From positions 1 to 64,000 of the forward strand of contig DATNIE010000008.1 in the NCBI GenBank assembly GCA_035604595.1: a stretch of DNA of 64,000 bases, given 5' to 3'. Each line of letters opens with the position of its first letter. Position 1 is the first letter of the stretch. This DNA comes from CAIKZZ01 sp035604595 (GTDB taxonomy: Bacteria > Pseudomonadota > Gammaproteobacteria > Steroidobacterales > Steroidobacteraceae). The translations under genes were made by a program, and so were the position numbers. This document shows, piece by piece, positions 8,555 through 17,737 of the stretch. Below the pieces are notes generated by a model. It did no database searches. It was not told where the DNA came from and saw nothing but the letters and a program-made list of their open reading frames with translations.

Positions 8555-8989
8555 ATGCGCCATTGCCACCACCCCCTGGGGGCCGCCCTGCTGGCCATGC
8601 TCGCCGCGACGCCCGCCCTCGCCAGCGATTTCTCCGACTACAGCGGGGTCGAGCTCTACCAGCGCTTCTGTGCGAGCTGCCACGGCCGCACGCTCGCCGG
8701 TGACGGACCGGTCGCCCGGAGCCTGACGGTCGCGGTGCCGGATCTGGCCCGCATTGCCGCACGCCATGGCGGCGCCTACCCCGACAACTGGGTCTACCGG
8801 GTCATCGACGGCCGCGAGACGGTCATGGCCCACGGGCCCCGTGACATGCCGGTTTGGGGCGTCGAGCTCTGGCGCGAACACGGCGCCGATGTCGTGGCAG
8901 GCCAGAAGACCCGCGACCTGATCGAGCGGCTGGTTGCCTTCCTCAAGGGTCAGCAGGCAATCCGCGAGCTCGGCGATCCGGGCCATTGA
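8555..8989 (+). CDS. Periplasmic monohaem cytochrome c
   Basis: A 144-residue class I-like cytochrome c. A signal peptide ends at about Ala23 (TPALA-SDF); the haem site is CASCH at about residues 39-43, followed by GRTLAGDGPVARSL, a common run in single-domain cytochromes c. A later Met in GPRDMPVWG is a plausible sixth ligand. Such proteins shuttle electrons in the periplasm. It is 5.5 kb from the electron-transfer island and on the other strand, so a direct role there is only possible, not shown. Confidence 0.88.
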   Translation: MRHCHHPLGAALLAMLAATPALASDFSDYSGVELYQRFCASCHGRTLAGDGPVARSLTVAVPDLARIAARHGGAYPDNWVYRVIDGRETVMAHGPRDMPVWGVELWREHGADVVAGQKTRDLIERLVAFLKGQQAIRELGDPGH

Positions 8990-9011
8990 TTCCCCGGCAG
9001 CGCGCTTCGGC

Positions 9012-9611
9012 TCAGCTCCAGGGCGCCTCGAGTTCCCACAGGATCGGCTTTAGCGGCCGCGCCAGATGCACCCCCCCGCCAAGATGGCGGAAGCCGCGCT
9101 TCAGGCGCCGCCGGTACCAGTCCGCCGAGCGCAGGTGCACGTTGCGGTCGGTGCGGGACTGGTCCGCGGCATGGTGCCAGTCGCGCTGTGTGAGCACGCT
9201 GAAGAAGAGCGCGCCATGGGTCAGGCGTGCGAGGTTCGCGATCGAGCGCGCCGCCGCACCATCGTCGAGGTACTGCAGCACGTCGTGGCAGATCACGAGG
9301 TCGTACGGCTGCGCCGCAGCGAACGTGGCGAGTGACCCCTGCCGCCAGCCGTACTTGGCGCACAGGAAAGGACTCACTTCGAGGCCCTCGTAGCGCGCCC
9401 GCGGATAGTGGTCGAGCAGCGGCGCGCGCAGCAGCCCGACCCCGCAGCCGGCATCTAGGATGCGCCGCACCGTCACACCCACGTAGTCGACGATGCCGCC
9501 GACGAGCCCGACGAGGCGCGCCGCATCGCGCTCGTCGGCAACCCGCGTGGCCGCATGGCCGTAATAGCGCTCGAAGAAGTCGGCGTCGAAGTCGGTTGGC
9601 GGGCGGCGCAT
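9012..9611 (-). CDS. Class I SAM-dependent methyltransferase
   Basis: A 199-residue Rossmann-fold methyltransferase. The SAM-binding motif I is ILDAGCGVGLLR, followed by an acidic residue in EGLEVSPF and motif IV-like YDLVICHDVLQYLDD. Substrate is unknown; the family covers many small-molecule and some protein targets. The start at 9611 (MRRPPTDFD) is chosen because it directly precedes the conserved FFERYY segment; a start at 9635 is also open. It is divergent from the PhoU-like gene. Confidence 0.8.
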   Translation of the reverse strand: MRRPPTDFDADFFERYYGHAATRVADERDAARLVGLVGGIVDYVGVTVRRILDAGCGVGLLRAPLLDHYPRARYEGLEVSPFLCAKYGWRQGSLATFAAAQPYDLVICHDVLQYLDDGAAARSIANLARLTHGALFFSVLTQRDWHHAADQSRTDRNVHLRSADWYRRRLKRGFRHLGGGVHLARPLKPILWELEAPWS

Positions 9612-9724
9612 AGCAGGGCAACGTTTCAGCGCCATGACTGCGGCGCGGGCTGGCATTGTGGCCTGCCCCGATGCCGGCAGGCGCGCCGCGCGGCAGCATG
9701 CCACATCGGACGCACGAGGCACGC

Positions 9725-11677
9725 ATGCTGGCCAAGCAATCGATCGTTGCCGCGCTCGGCGAGCATGGGCTCGCGCTGCCGCGCCTCATCGAGGAGGCGC
9801 TCGCCGCCAACGACCGCGTCAAGTACCGGCTGACGCTGCTGCAGCTCGCGCGCCGGCACGCCGATTCGCCGGATCGGGAGCTCCCGGACCTGCGCGTCGA
9901 ACGCAAGGCTGCCCATATCGACGATCCGCGCCTCGACGAACTCCCCGGAACCTGCACCCGCGCGCCGCCCGACGATTACCGGCTGCCCGGCGCCGCAGCC
10001 GTGCTCGCCGACACCGAGCGCGACGTCCGGGCGATGCTCGCACCGGTGCTGGTCGCCGAGGGAGCGGCCGGGAGCGCGGCGGTCGCGGCAGTGACGGCGC
10101 GCGCCGCCCTGCTGTTGCCGGCGCTGGTCGCGCACCGTGACGGGTTCACGGCGGTGGAACTCGATGCCTGGTCGCACGGTGATCGCGGGCGCGGTGACAG
10201 CCTGCACCTGCTGGTCATGGACCTGCACAGGATGCTGAACCGTCTGCAGCAGGCGGTGGCCACCGAGGTCCTCGACGGCGCGAGCGTCTACGACCTCGCG
10301 GCCGGCGACCGGGAGCGGGTACGCGCCTTCATGCGCGGCGTCAACCGCACGCTGCCGCTCAAGTTCGACCATCCGGGCCTAGGTACGACCGCAACCCGCA
10401 GCGGCGGGCGCCTGGTGATTCAGAACGACATCGGCACAACCGATGCGCACGTGCTCGTCGTCCACGTCGCGGCTGACGGCGTCTCGGTCACCTACACCGA
10501 CGTGCACCTGCAGCGGCTGTTGTTCTTCCAGTCGCTGTTCCGGCCGCATCCGGTCGACTGGCAGGACACGCGCCTGATCCAGGACCGGCAGATGACCGAC
10601 GGTCTGTATCACGTGGCCGTCGGCCGCTGCCCGACGCCGGATTCCGAGCGCATCGACCGCTTCCTCGAGTTCCTCGGATCGCGGCTCGTGTTCCTGATCG
10701 ACTGGAACCGGGCCCGCAAGCAGCTGCGGACCCTCGTCGGCAAGACCGAGGCGGTGCGGTTGCTCGAGTGGGCGGCCGCTCAAGACGTCGGCCACATGGG
10801 CTTCTTGCGGCTCGGCGGCGCGCGCGCCGTGTTCGAGGCGCTCGACTTTGCGGCGCGCGGCCGCAGTCATTTCGGGCAGACGCTTGACGACCTGCTGGGT
10901 GGCGACCGGGCCGAGCGCTTCCTGCAGTTCGTGCTCAGGATCTCGACCGCGGAGCTGCTGGCCGGCCGGCCCGAGTCGCTGGTGCACGACGAGCTGCGGG
11001 CGGAGTTGCTGCGCCAGCTGCGCGGCAGCAGCGAGAGCCTGCTTGATCGCGTCTCGGAGCACGCAGGCCTCATCGTCGAGATCGCAAGCAGCGTGCGCGA
11101 TGCGCTGCTGGCCTTAGGCCGCAGCGACGGCCAACAGGTCGCCGAGCAGCTCGCGGCGCGCTGCAAGGCCTGGGAATCGGATGCCGATCGCATCGTCAAC
11201 GATGTGCGCGAAGCCGCGCGCGCGGCGCCCGAGACCGCCTACCTTCAGCAGTTGGTGCAGCGCGCCGACGATGTTGCCGACGACCTCGAGGAGACGGCGT
11301 TCCTGGTGACGCTGCTCCGCCGCGCCGGCGTCGGCAGCCCGCTGATCGCCGAGCTCGCAACACTCGCCGGCCGGCTCGTCGCCGGCAGCCAGGAGCTCGT
11401 CAAGGCCCTCGAGACGGTGCGGTCCCTGGGGCCCGGTGCCGCCCGTGAAGACCTCAGGGATTTTCTGGACGCGATCCATCGCATCGGGCGTATCGAGCAC
11501 GAGACCGATGAGCTCAAGCGCCGCGTCGCGGCGGAGCTCGCCGGCGGCGGCACGAGCGCGCGGGAGATTTATCTGACCGCCCAGAGCGCCGCCGGGCTCG
11601 AGCTCGCGGGCGACCACCTGCAGCACGCGGCCCTGTACCTGCGCGATCAGGTGCTCGCGCAGCTGACGGCGCACTGA
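9725..11677 (+). CDS. PhoU/DUF47-like protein with a large unrecognised N-terminal region
   Basis: A 650-residue cytoplasmic protein. The C-terminal third (about 440-650) is helical and resembles PhoU/DUF47 proteins, with acidic metal-binding-like motifs WESDADRIVND, RADDVADDLEET and RIEHETDELKRR. Upstream, about residues 150-430, is a region with segments such as GRLVIQNDIGTTDAHVLVVHV that I cannot assign to a family. There are no membrane segments. The dikinase-like gene starts ten bases after its stop with its own Shine-Dalgarno sequence, so the two are almost certainly one operon and may act together. PhoU-like proteins regulate phosphate uptake, but no pst genes are present here. Confidence 0.7.
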   Translation: MLAKQSIVAALGEHGLALPRLIEEALAANDRVKYRLTLLQLARRHADSPDRELPDLRVERKAAHIDDPRLDELPGTCTRAPPDDYRLPGAAAVLADTERDVRAMLAPVLVAEGAAGSAAVAAVTARAALLLPALVAHRDGFTAVELDAWSHGDRGRGDSLHLLVMDLHRMLNRLQQAVATEVLDGASVYDLAAGDRERVRAFMRGVNRTLPLKFDHPGLGTTATRSGGRLVIQNDIGTTDAHVLVVHVAADGVSVTYTDVHLQRLLFFQSLFRPHPVDWQDTRLIQDRQMTDGLYHVAVGRCPTPDSERIDRFLEFLGSRLVFLIDWNRARKQLRTLVGKTEAVRLLEWAAAQDVGHMGFLRLGGARAVFEALDFAARGRSHFGQTLDDLLGGDRAERFLQFVLRISTAELLAGRPESLVHDELRAELLRQLRGSSESLLDRVSEHAGLIVEIASSVRDALLALGRSDGQQVAEQLAARCKAWESDADRIVNDVREAARAAPETAYLQQLVQRADDVADDLEETAFLVTLLRRAGVGSPLIAELATLAGRLVAGSQELVKALETVRSLGPGAAREDLRDFLDAIHRIGRIEHETDELKRRVAAELAGGGTSAREIYLTAQSAAGLELAGDHLQHAALYLRDQVLAQLTAH

Positions 11678-11686
11678 GGAGCAGCA

Positions 11687-13288
11687 ATGGTGGACGAGGC
11701 GCGGCTGGTCCATCTGATCGGCTGCGGCGTGGACGAGGGCCCGCCGGGACCGGTCGCCGAACTCGGCTTCAAGGCCCATAACCTCGCGCGCCTCGCGCGC
11801 CTCGGGGTCCCCATACCCCCGGCGTTCGTGCTCGGGACGGGCTGGTGCCGCGCGTGTCTCGCCGGGGGCGGGGAGCTGCCGGAGGGCGCCCGGTCGCAAA
11901 TCGCCGCGGCGCTGCGGCGACTCGAGGCGGCGAGTGGCCTCGGCTTCGGCAGCAGCCGCCGGCCGCTGCTCGTGTCGGTGCGCTCGGGCGCGCCGGTGTC
12001 GATGCCCGGCATGATGGAGACGGTACTCAACGTCGGGCTCGGTGACACGACGCTGTCCGGCTTGCTGCGGGTGTCCGGCAACCCGCGTCTGGTGTGGGAC
12101 TCGTACCGCCGGCTCATCGAGTCCTACGCCGAGACCGTCGCGGGGCTCCCGGGTGCGCCGTTCGAAACGGCACGACGGCAGGCGCTCGCGCTGAACTCGG
12201 TGGCTGCACCCGCTGAACTCGACTTCCGGGCGCTGCGCGAGCTCGCGCTGCGCGAGCTCGCGCTCTACGCCACCGCCGCGGACCGGCCCTTTCCGCAATC
12301 GCCTGTCGAGCAGCTCGAGCAGGCTGTCGCCGCCGTGTTCCGCTCGTGGGACGGCGCCAAGGCCCGCTGGTACCGCGAGGCGCACGGCATCGCCCACGAG
12401 CTCGGCACTGCCGTGACCGTGCAGCGCATGGTGTTCGGCAATGCCGGCGGGACCTCGGGCGCGGGCGTCGGCTTCACTCGCAACCCATCGACCGGCAGTG
12501 CCGAGCTCTACGTCGATTTCGCACCGAACGCCCAGGGAGAGGATGTCGTCTCGGGCAGGACCGCCCTCGTGAGCGCAGCCGCGACCCAAGCACTCCCGGC
12601 GCCGATCTGGGAGGAACTCGCCGAGCTCGCCGCGCTCCTCGAGCACGAATTCCGCGATGCGCAGGAGTTCGAGTTCACGGTCGAGAACGGCGAGCTGTTC
12701 GTGCTGCAGACGCGCGAGGCGAAGCGCACGCCGCTCGCTGCGCTCAGGATCGCGGTCGAGCTCGCCGAAGCGGGCCTGCTGTCGCCCGCCGAGGCGCGCA
12801 ACCGGGTCGCGACGCTCGATGCCGGGCGCCTCGAGACCGTCGAGGTCGCCGCAGGCGGGTCGATCGAGCCGTTGCTGACCGGCACCGGGGCGAGCATCGG
12901 CGTCGCTGCAGGCGCGGCGGTCTTCGATCCAGGCCGGGCCATCGACCGGGCGCGCGCCGGCGAGGGAGTGATCCTGGTCCGCGAGGACCTTGCGACCACC
13001 GACATCGCCGCGCTCGAGGCCACCACCGGGCTCCTCGCGGTCCACGGCGCGCGCACCTCGCACGCGGCCGTGCTCGCCCGCCAGCTCGGCAAGGCGTGCA
13101 TCGTCGGGTGCACGGGTCTTGCGATCGACGCCGATGGCCATGCCGGCCAGTTCGGCGCGCAGCGCATCGCCGAGGGCGAGATGCTGACGCTCGACGCTGC
13201 GAGCGGCTGCGTCTATCCGGGCAGCCTGCCAGTCGTTCGCACCCCTCCACACGAGCTGCTCGGACGTCTCAACGCGCTCGGCGCCTGA
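11687..13288 (+). CDS. Pyruvate phosphate dikinase-like protein lacking the PEP/pyruvate barrel
   Basis: A 533-residue protein that matches the first two of three domains of pyruvate phosphate dikinase (usual length about 870-900). The ATP-grasp nucleotide domain, about 1-350, shows SVRSGAPVSMPGMMETVLNVGL and FEFTVENGELFVLQTREAKRT. The swivelling phosphohistidine domain, about 380-510, has His459 in ARTSHAAVLARQLGKACIVGC. The chain then ends, where the C-terminal PEP/pyruvate TIM barrel should begin. There is no frameshift or remnant of the barrel downstream. The enzyme could still take phosphate from ATP to His459, but the acceptor must be something else, perhaps the upstream PhoU-like protein. 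GAGGAG precedes the start. Confidence 0.85.
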   Translation: MVDEARLVHLIGCGVDEGPPGPVAELGFKAHNLARLARLGVPIPPAFVLGTGWCRACLAGGGELPEGARSQIAAALRRLEAASGLGFGSSRRPLLVSVRSGAPVSMPGMMETVLNVGLGDTTLSGLLRVSGNPRLVWDSYRRLIESYAETVAGLPGAPFETARRQALALNSVAAPAELDFRALRELALRELALYATAADRPFPQSPVEQLEQAVAAVFRSWDGAKARWYREAHGIAHELGTAVTVQRMVFGNAGGTSGAGVGFTRNPSTGSAELYVDFAPNAQGEDVVSGRTALVSAAATQALPAPIWEELAELAALLEHEFRDAQEFEFTVENGELFVLQTREAKRTPLAALRIAVELAEAGLLSPAEARNRVATLDAGRLETVEVAAGGSIEPLLTGTGASIGVAAGAAVFDPGRAIDRARAGEGVILVREDLATTDIAALEATTGLLAVHGARTSHAAVLARQLGKACIVGCTGLAIDADGHAGQFGAQRIAEGEMLTLDAASGCVYPGSLPVVRTPPHELLGRLNALGA

Positions 13289-13317
13289 GCGAATCCCGCG
13301 GTCGGTTACCATCGCGC

Positions 13318-14499
13318 ATGGCCGCGACCGATCCGCCCGCCCGCGCAGCGCGCTTGCCGACCGCGGCATCGACCGGGGCTGCGCCATCGGTGGCGCGCCG
13401 GCTGTATGCGGGCGCACTCGCGCCCGACGGACTCGTCGACACGCTCAAGCACACGGACCGGTTGTTTCCGGTTGCCACCGTCCGGCGCGGACCCGGCGTG
13501 CGCGGCCTGCCCGACGGCCCGCGGCGCCTCGGTCCAATCCGGCTCCGGCAGGCGGCCAGTACCTACGACCTCGTCGACTACCTCGCACTCAACCGGGTCG
13601 CGGGCCTGCTCGTGCTCAAGGACGGTGCGATCGCGCTCGAGGACTACGAACTCGGGCTCGCGCCCGCGGATCGCTGGGCGTCGTTCTCGATCGCGAAGTC
13701 CGTGTGCTCCACGCTCGTTGGCGCCGCGATCGCCGACGGCTTCGTCAGCGGCGTTGAGGAGCCCCTGACACGGCACCTGCCGGAGCTCGCCGGCACCGCC
13801 TACGACGGCGTGTCGATCCGCCAGCTGTTGCAGATGGCCTCGGGCGTCGGCTGGGACGAGACCTATACGGATCCTGAGTCCGACCGGCGCCGCTTCCTCG
13901 AGCTGCAGATCGCCGGCCGACCCGGAAGCCTGATCGGTTTCATGGGCTCGCTCCCGCGCGCCGCGCCGCCGGGTCTCCTTTTCAACTACAGCACCGGCGA
14001 GACCTTTCTCGTCGGCGCGCTGCTCGAGGCCGCGACGCACCAGCCGCTCGCGAGCTACCTGAGCGCGAAGATCTGGGAGCCCGCTGGCATGGAGTCGGAT
14101 GCGACGTGGTGGCTCGAATCGCCATCAGGCGCCGGGATCGGCGGCAGCGGGCTGGCGGCGACGCTGCGCGACTACGGGCGTTTCGCGCAGTTCGTGCTCG
14201 AGGACGGTATCGTCGGCGGCACACGCATCGTTCCGGCCGGGTGGTTCCTGGAGTCGACAGCGGCGCGCATGCAGGGGGGCGTGCGGGTCGACTACGGCTA
14301 CCAGTGGTGGCCGCTGCCGCCCGCGGATCCGGTCCATCGCGGCGCGTTCGCCGCGCAGGGGATCTTCGGCCAGCGGATCTACCTCAATCCGGGCGAGCGG
14401 CTCGTGATCATCGTGCTCTCAGCCCGCCCAAAGCCGACCGGTGCCCACGTCGTCGAGGACGCCGCGTTCTTCGCCGCGGTTGCCGCGGCGCTCGCCTGA
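13318..14499 (+). CDS. Serine hydrolase of the beta-lactamase (class C/PBP) fold
   Basis: A 393-residue protein with the SxxK motif SIAK (Ser124-Lys127) and YST at 224-226 in the place of YxN, both typical of esterases and class C-like hydrolases. The C-terminal part has an AQGIFGQRIYLNP strand before the last helix, where HxG or similar would lie. No signal peptide is evident at the chosen start (MAATD), so a cytoplasmic location is likely. Substrate is unknown. It follows the dikinase-like gene by 29 bases and may be cotranscribed, and it converges on the mtrB gene. Confidence 0.82.
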   Translation: MAATDPPARAARLPTAASTGAAPSVARRLYAGALAPDGLVDTLKHTDRLFPVATVRRGPGVRGLPDGPRRLGPIRLRQAASTYDLVDYLALNRVAGLLVLKDGAIALEDYELGLAPADRWASFSIAKSVCSTLVGAAIADGFVSGVEEPLTRHLPELAGTAYDGVSIRQLLQMASGVGWDETYTDPESDRRRFLELQIAGRPGSLIGFMGSLPRAAPPGLLFNYSTGETFLVGALLEAATHQPLASYLSAKIWEPAGMESDATWWLESPSGAGIGGSGLAATLRDYGRFAQFVLEDGIVGGTRIVPAGWFLESTAARMQGGVRVDYGYQWWPLPPADPVHRGAFAAQGIFGQRIYLNPGERLVIIVLSARPKPTGAHVVEDAAFFAAVAAALA

Positions 14500-14558
14500 C
14501 CGAGCCGTCAGGGCGCGGATCCGGCCGGGGAGCGATCGCGGCGCTTCAGCGCACCGAC

Positions 14559-16658
14559 TCACTCGGCCTTGTGCGGCGCCGCTCCGGTGCCAAACCGGTA
14601 GGTGAAGCTGAGCGCCACGAGGTTCACGTTGTAGGCGGCGGCCGGTGCCCCGAGGGACAGCAGGTTCCCGAGCGTTGCCGGGCCCACGTTGTCGAGCGCC
14701 CAGTCGTCGGTCGAGTAGTTCTGATACACGTAGCGGAGCCGCACGGTCAGCGCCGGTGTGATGCCACAGCCCACTCCAACCCGCAGGCTGTCATATCGGG
14801 TGCCGAGCTCTGGAAAGCCGCCGAGCAGCCCGATCGACCCGACGTCGGTCTCGCCGCCGGAGGTTGCATGGGAGTAGTCGACTGTCGCGTCCCAGCGGCC
14901 GTGCGTGTAGCGAGCGCCGGCGCCCGCGTTCCAATACCGGTCGTTGATCAGCGCCTGCCACAGCGCCGACGCCGCACTGAATTCGCCGTCCTGGACGGTC
15001 TGGCGCGCCTCGTACCCGCCGTCGGCGTAGAACGACAGTGTCTGCGCCGGCGTCCAGCCGAAGGTGGCCTCGACCCGCCGCTGGCGGCCGGACACGAGCC
15101 CGAGCGTCGACTGGCGGTAGAAGTCGTCGGACCACGAGCCCTGCAGTCCCAGTGAAATCGTCGCGGTGGGGTTCAGCGTCGCGCCGAGCTCGACGAACTC
15201 CCGGTACAGCGGCGCCAGGTTGAACATCACGATCAGCGGATTCTCCTGCGGGGGCAGCAGCGCAAGGTCGATCCCATGCGCGTCGCGACTCGCGGCGCCT
15301 CCTTTCAGGTTGATCGCCAGCATGCTCCACGGCGTCAGCCGCAGGTAACCAAACGTCTCACCGTCCACGGTCTGCCGGACGACCTGCTGCGTGCGGTCGA
15401 CCTCGTGGCGATCGGCGCCAATTCCGACCGTCAGCCAGCGCCACAGGCGATAGTCGGCACCGCCGTCGAAGCGCCAGCGCGTGTAGTCGTAGTTCTGGGT
15501 CGTGACCGTCGCGCCCGGCGCGACGTCCGTGACGACCTGTGCGATGGTCAGCGGCGTGCTGTCGTCGTTGCGCTCATCGTAGGCCGCGCGACCGTGCACG
15601 TTCAGATTCGGTATCGGTCGCGACCCGAGCGTCGCCGCGTAGTGCTGGAGCGTCACGTCGCCGTTGAAGGAGCCCGGAGATACTGCGCCCGGCAGCGTGC
15701 TCGGCGGTAAGAGCGTCTGGTCCTGCGTCAGCTGGGTGTAGCCGGCCGCAAACGAGGCGTTCGAGTTGAACGGCAGCACGGTGCTGGCGGTGAAGTTCGC
15801 TCCGCGCGCCTCGTTGCTCGGCGGCAGCGCGATGGCGCCGAGCATGGCGCTCGGCACGAGCGGCAGGTAGGGGTTCTGGAAGTAAAGAGCTTCGGTGTCG
15901 TCCTTGAAGTGCGAGTCGGACAGGATGAGCCGCAGCGAGCGCTTTGCGTCCGACCATGCCGCGCCGGCCTCGAAGGTGTCCGTCTCGTAATTGACGGGCG
16001 CCGGGAGCTGCACGGCCTGCGTCAGGAAGCTGGCGCCGAGAATCTCGGTGCCGGTCTTGTCCTCGCGCTTCGCCGACCCGAACACGGACCAGCCGCCGCC
16101 GAGCAGCCAGCGTGCCTCGAGGCCGAAGTTCTTGCGCAGCGTGCCGATGTCGACGCCCTGCAGACTCGCGGCAAGAGCGGTCATGCCGGCCGGCGTACCG
16201 GCGGCCACCCAGCCGGACGGCAGCGTCAGCGATCCGCCGCCCCCCAGATACGGAGTCACCGTCGCATCGTAGATACGGTTCGGCTGGCCGGTGTAGCTGA
16301 GGGCCACGGAGTAGTGGCCGTCCTGGCCGAGCGTGATGCGCCCGGTCCGCGAATCGAGCCCGAGGTCGTCGAGTTCGTAGCGCGCGTACTCACCGGCGGC
16401 GTTGCGCCAGTCGCCGTGCGCGTCGAGGTCGACGTAGGTCTTGTCCTGATCAATGCCCGTATAGCGGCCGAACGGCGCATTCGCCTTGCCGGGGACGATC
16501 GCACCCGCCGTGGCCTCGGCGTCGTAGCCCGCGTAGAACGGGCAGGACTCGCACTTCCAGTTGCTGGTGTCGGGAGCGGGCGTGTCCGCGAGCGCCGCTG
16601 CGGCCGGTGCCGCGAGCAGCGCGGCGATCGTGAGCCTTAGAATCGTGCGGGGTGACAT
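14559..16658 (-). CDS. mtrB: MtrB/PioB-family outer-membrane beta-barrel of an electron conduit
   Basis: A 699-residue protein with a signal peptide (cleaved near ALA-DTPAPD) and then WKCESCPF, the CxxC motif at Cys36 and Cys39 that marks MtrB/PioB proteins. The rest is a large outer-membrane barrel with alternating strands and a terminal strand near LVALSFTYRFG. In the known complex it forms a pore that holds the decaheme MtrA and lets electrons cross the outer membrane to MtrC. It lies ten bases downstream of the decaheme gene and is last in the run omcA/mtrC-like, mtrC-like, mtrA, mtrB, all on the minus strand. Confidence 0.93.
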   Translation of the reverse strand: MSPRTILRLTIAALLAAPAAAALADTPAPDTSNWKCESCPFYAGYDAEATAGAIVPGKANAPFGRYTGIDQDKTYVDLDAHGDWRNAAGEYARYELDDLGLDSRTGRITLGQDGHYSVALSYTGQPNRIYDATVTPYLGGGGSLTLPSGWVAAGTPAGMTALAASLQGVDIGTLRKNFGLEARWLLGGGWSVFGSAKREDKTGTEILGASFLTQAVQLPAPVNYETDTFEAGAAWSDAKRSLRLILSDSHFKDDTEALYFQNPYLPLVPSAMLGAIALPPSNEARGANFTASTVLPFNSNASFAAGYTQLTQDQTLLPPSTLPGAVSPGSFNGDVTLQHYAATLGSRPIPNLNVHGRAAYDERNDDSTPLTIAQVVTDVAPGATVTTQNYDYTRWRFDGGADYRLWRWLTVGIGADRHEVDRTQQVVRQTVDGETFGYLRLTPWSMLAINLKGGAASRDAHGIDLALLPPQENPLIVMFNLAPLYREFVELGATLNPTATISLGLQGSWSDDFYRQSTLGLVSGRQRRVEATFGWTPAQTLSFYADGGYEARQTVQDGEFSAASALWQALINDRYWNAGAGARYTHGRWDATVDYSHATSGGETDVGSIGLLGGFPELGTRYDSLRVGVGCGITPALTVRLRYVYQNYSTDDWALDNVGPATLGNLLSLGAPAAAYNVNLVALSFTYRFGTGAAPHKAE

Positions 16659-16668
16659 GCTGGGTCCC

Positions 16669-17622
16669 TCAACGCATCAGCTTCGAGCCGGAGGGATGAT
16701 TCGAGCCGTGCACCTGCGAGTGGCAGTTCACACAGCCGCCGGCGAGCAGGAATGCACCGCCCGCTGGCCCGCCGCCGCCGGGCAGGCCGTCAGGCGTATA
16801 CGCGGCCGACGGGTGGCCCTGCACCTGGTGGCACTGCTGGCAGAGAAATGGCGGCCGCGTCTTCAGCAGCGACGGCTGCGCCGAGCCATGCGGCTGGTGG
16901 CAGATCGTGCAGTCGTCCGTGACCGGCGCGTGCTCCCAGACGAACGGGCCGCGGAATTCCGTGTGGCAGCTGGTGCAGGTTTCGGTGACCGTCGACTTGA
17001 TGAGCAGCGCGGGCGAGGTCGATCCGTGCGGCGCGTGGCAGCCCGTGCAGGCCATCTTGCCCTCGAGCAGCGGATGGCGCGACGGCTTCAACAGATCCGC
17101 ATGCTGCGCGGCGTGGCAGCGGCTGCAGACCTCGACCTGCGTCGCGACCGCGCGCACAGGGTCCGTCGCCGAGTGGCTCTTGTGGCAATCGGCGCATGAC
17201 ACGTCGTTCGCCGCGTGGGCATTCCCCTGCCAGTGAGGCGCCGTGCCGCGGTGGCAGCCGAGGCACTGCTCGTTCTGCGTCGCGACGCGCGTCCCGGACT
17301 TCGCGCCGAACCGGATAACCGGCGGCTTGTTCTTGCCCTTGGTGCGCGCGTGGGCATCGCCGGGTCCGTGGCAGGCCTCGCACTGCAGCTGGCCGTGGCC
17401 GAAGGGCGCGCGCGGGTCGGTCGGGCGGCCGTGCGCCGTTCGGAAGATCCCCGTCAGCTCCGGGTCGTCGTGGCAATTGAGGCAGGTGTCCGCGCCTTTT
17501 TCCGTGTAGCCACTCGTGGCCGGCGCCGGCGGCGCCTCGGCCGCGATCGCCGGGAGCGAGGCGAGAGCCAACCATGCGGTGGTGAGCACCGCCAGGGCCC
17601 TGTCAATCCGTCGTAGCCTCAT
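16669..17622 (-). CDS. mtrA: MtrA/DmsE-family periplasmic decaheme cytochrome c
   Basis: A 317-residue periplasmic protein with a signal peptide (about 1-28) and ten CxxCH sites, with first Cys at about 47, 81, 120, 143, 166, 192, 216, 238, 261 and 297. Count, spacing and length match MtrA and DmsE, which line up haems as a wire inside the MtrB barrel. Start at 17622 has AGAGGAAA before it. The gene is 115 bases after the OmcA/MtrC-like gene and directly before mtrB. Electron direction (metal reduction or metal oxidation, as for PioA) cannot be told from sequence. Confidence 0.93.
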   Translation of the reverse strand: MRLRRIDRALAVLTTAWLALASLPAIAAEAPPAPATSGYTEKGADTCLNCHDDPELTGIFRTAHGRPTDPRAPFGHGQLQCEACHGPGDAHARTKGKNKPPVIRFGAKSGTRVATQNEQCLGCHRGTAPHWQGNAHAANDVSCADCHKSHSATDPVRAVATQVEVCSRCHAAQHADLLKPSRHPLLEGKMACTGCHAPHGSTSPALLIKSTVTETCTSCHTEFRGPFVWEHAPVTDDCTICHQPHGSAQPSLLKTRPPFLCQQCHQVQGHPSAAYTPDGLPGGGGPAGGAFLLAGGCVNCHSQVHGSNHPSGSKLMR

Positions 17623-17737
17623 GCGCGTGTTTCCTCTGATGACGCGATCCGCGTGAGCAGACAGTGCCGTTCTGGCGATGAGCGCGCGGCACACAGCCGT
17701 CCAGCCCGTCGCCGCGCTCCTCCCCATCCAGCACCGG

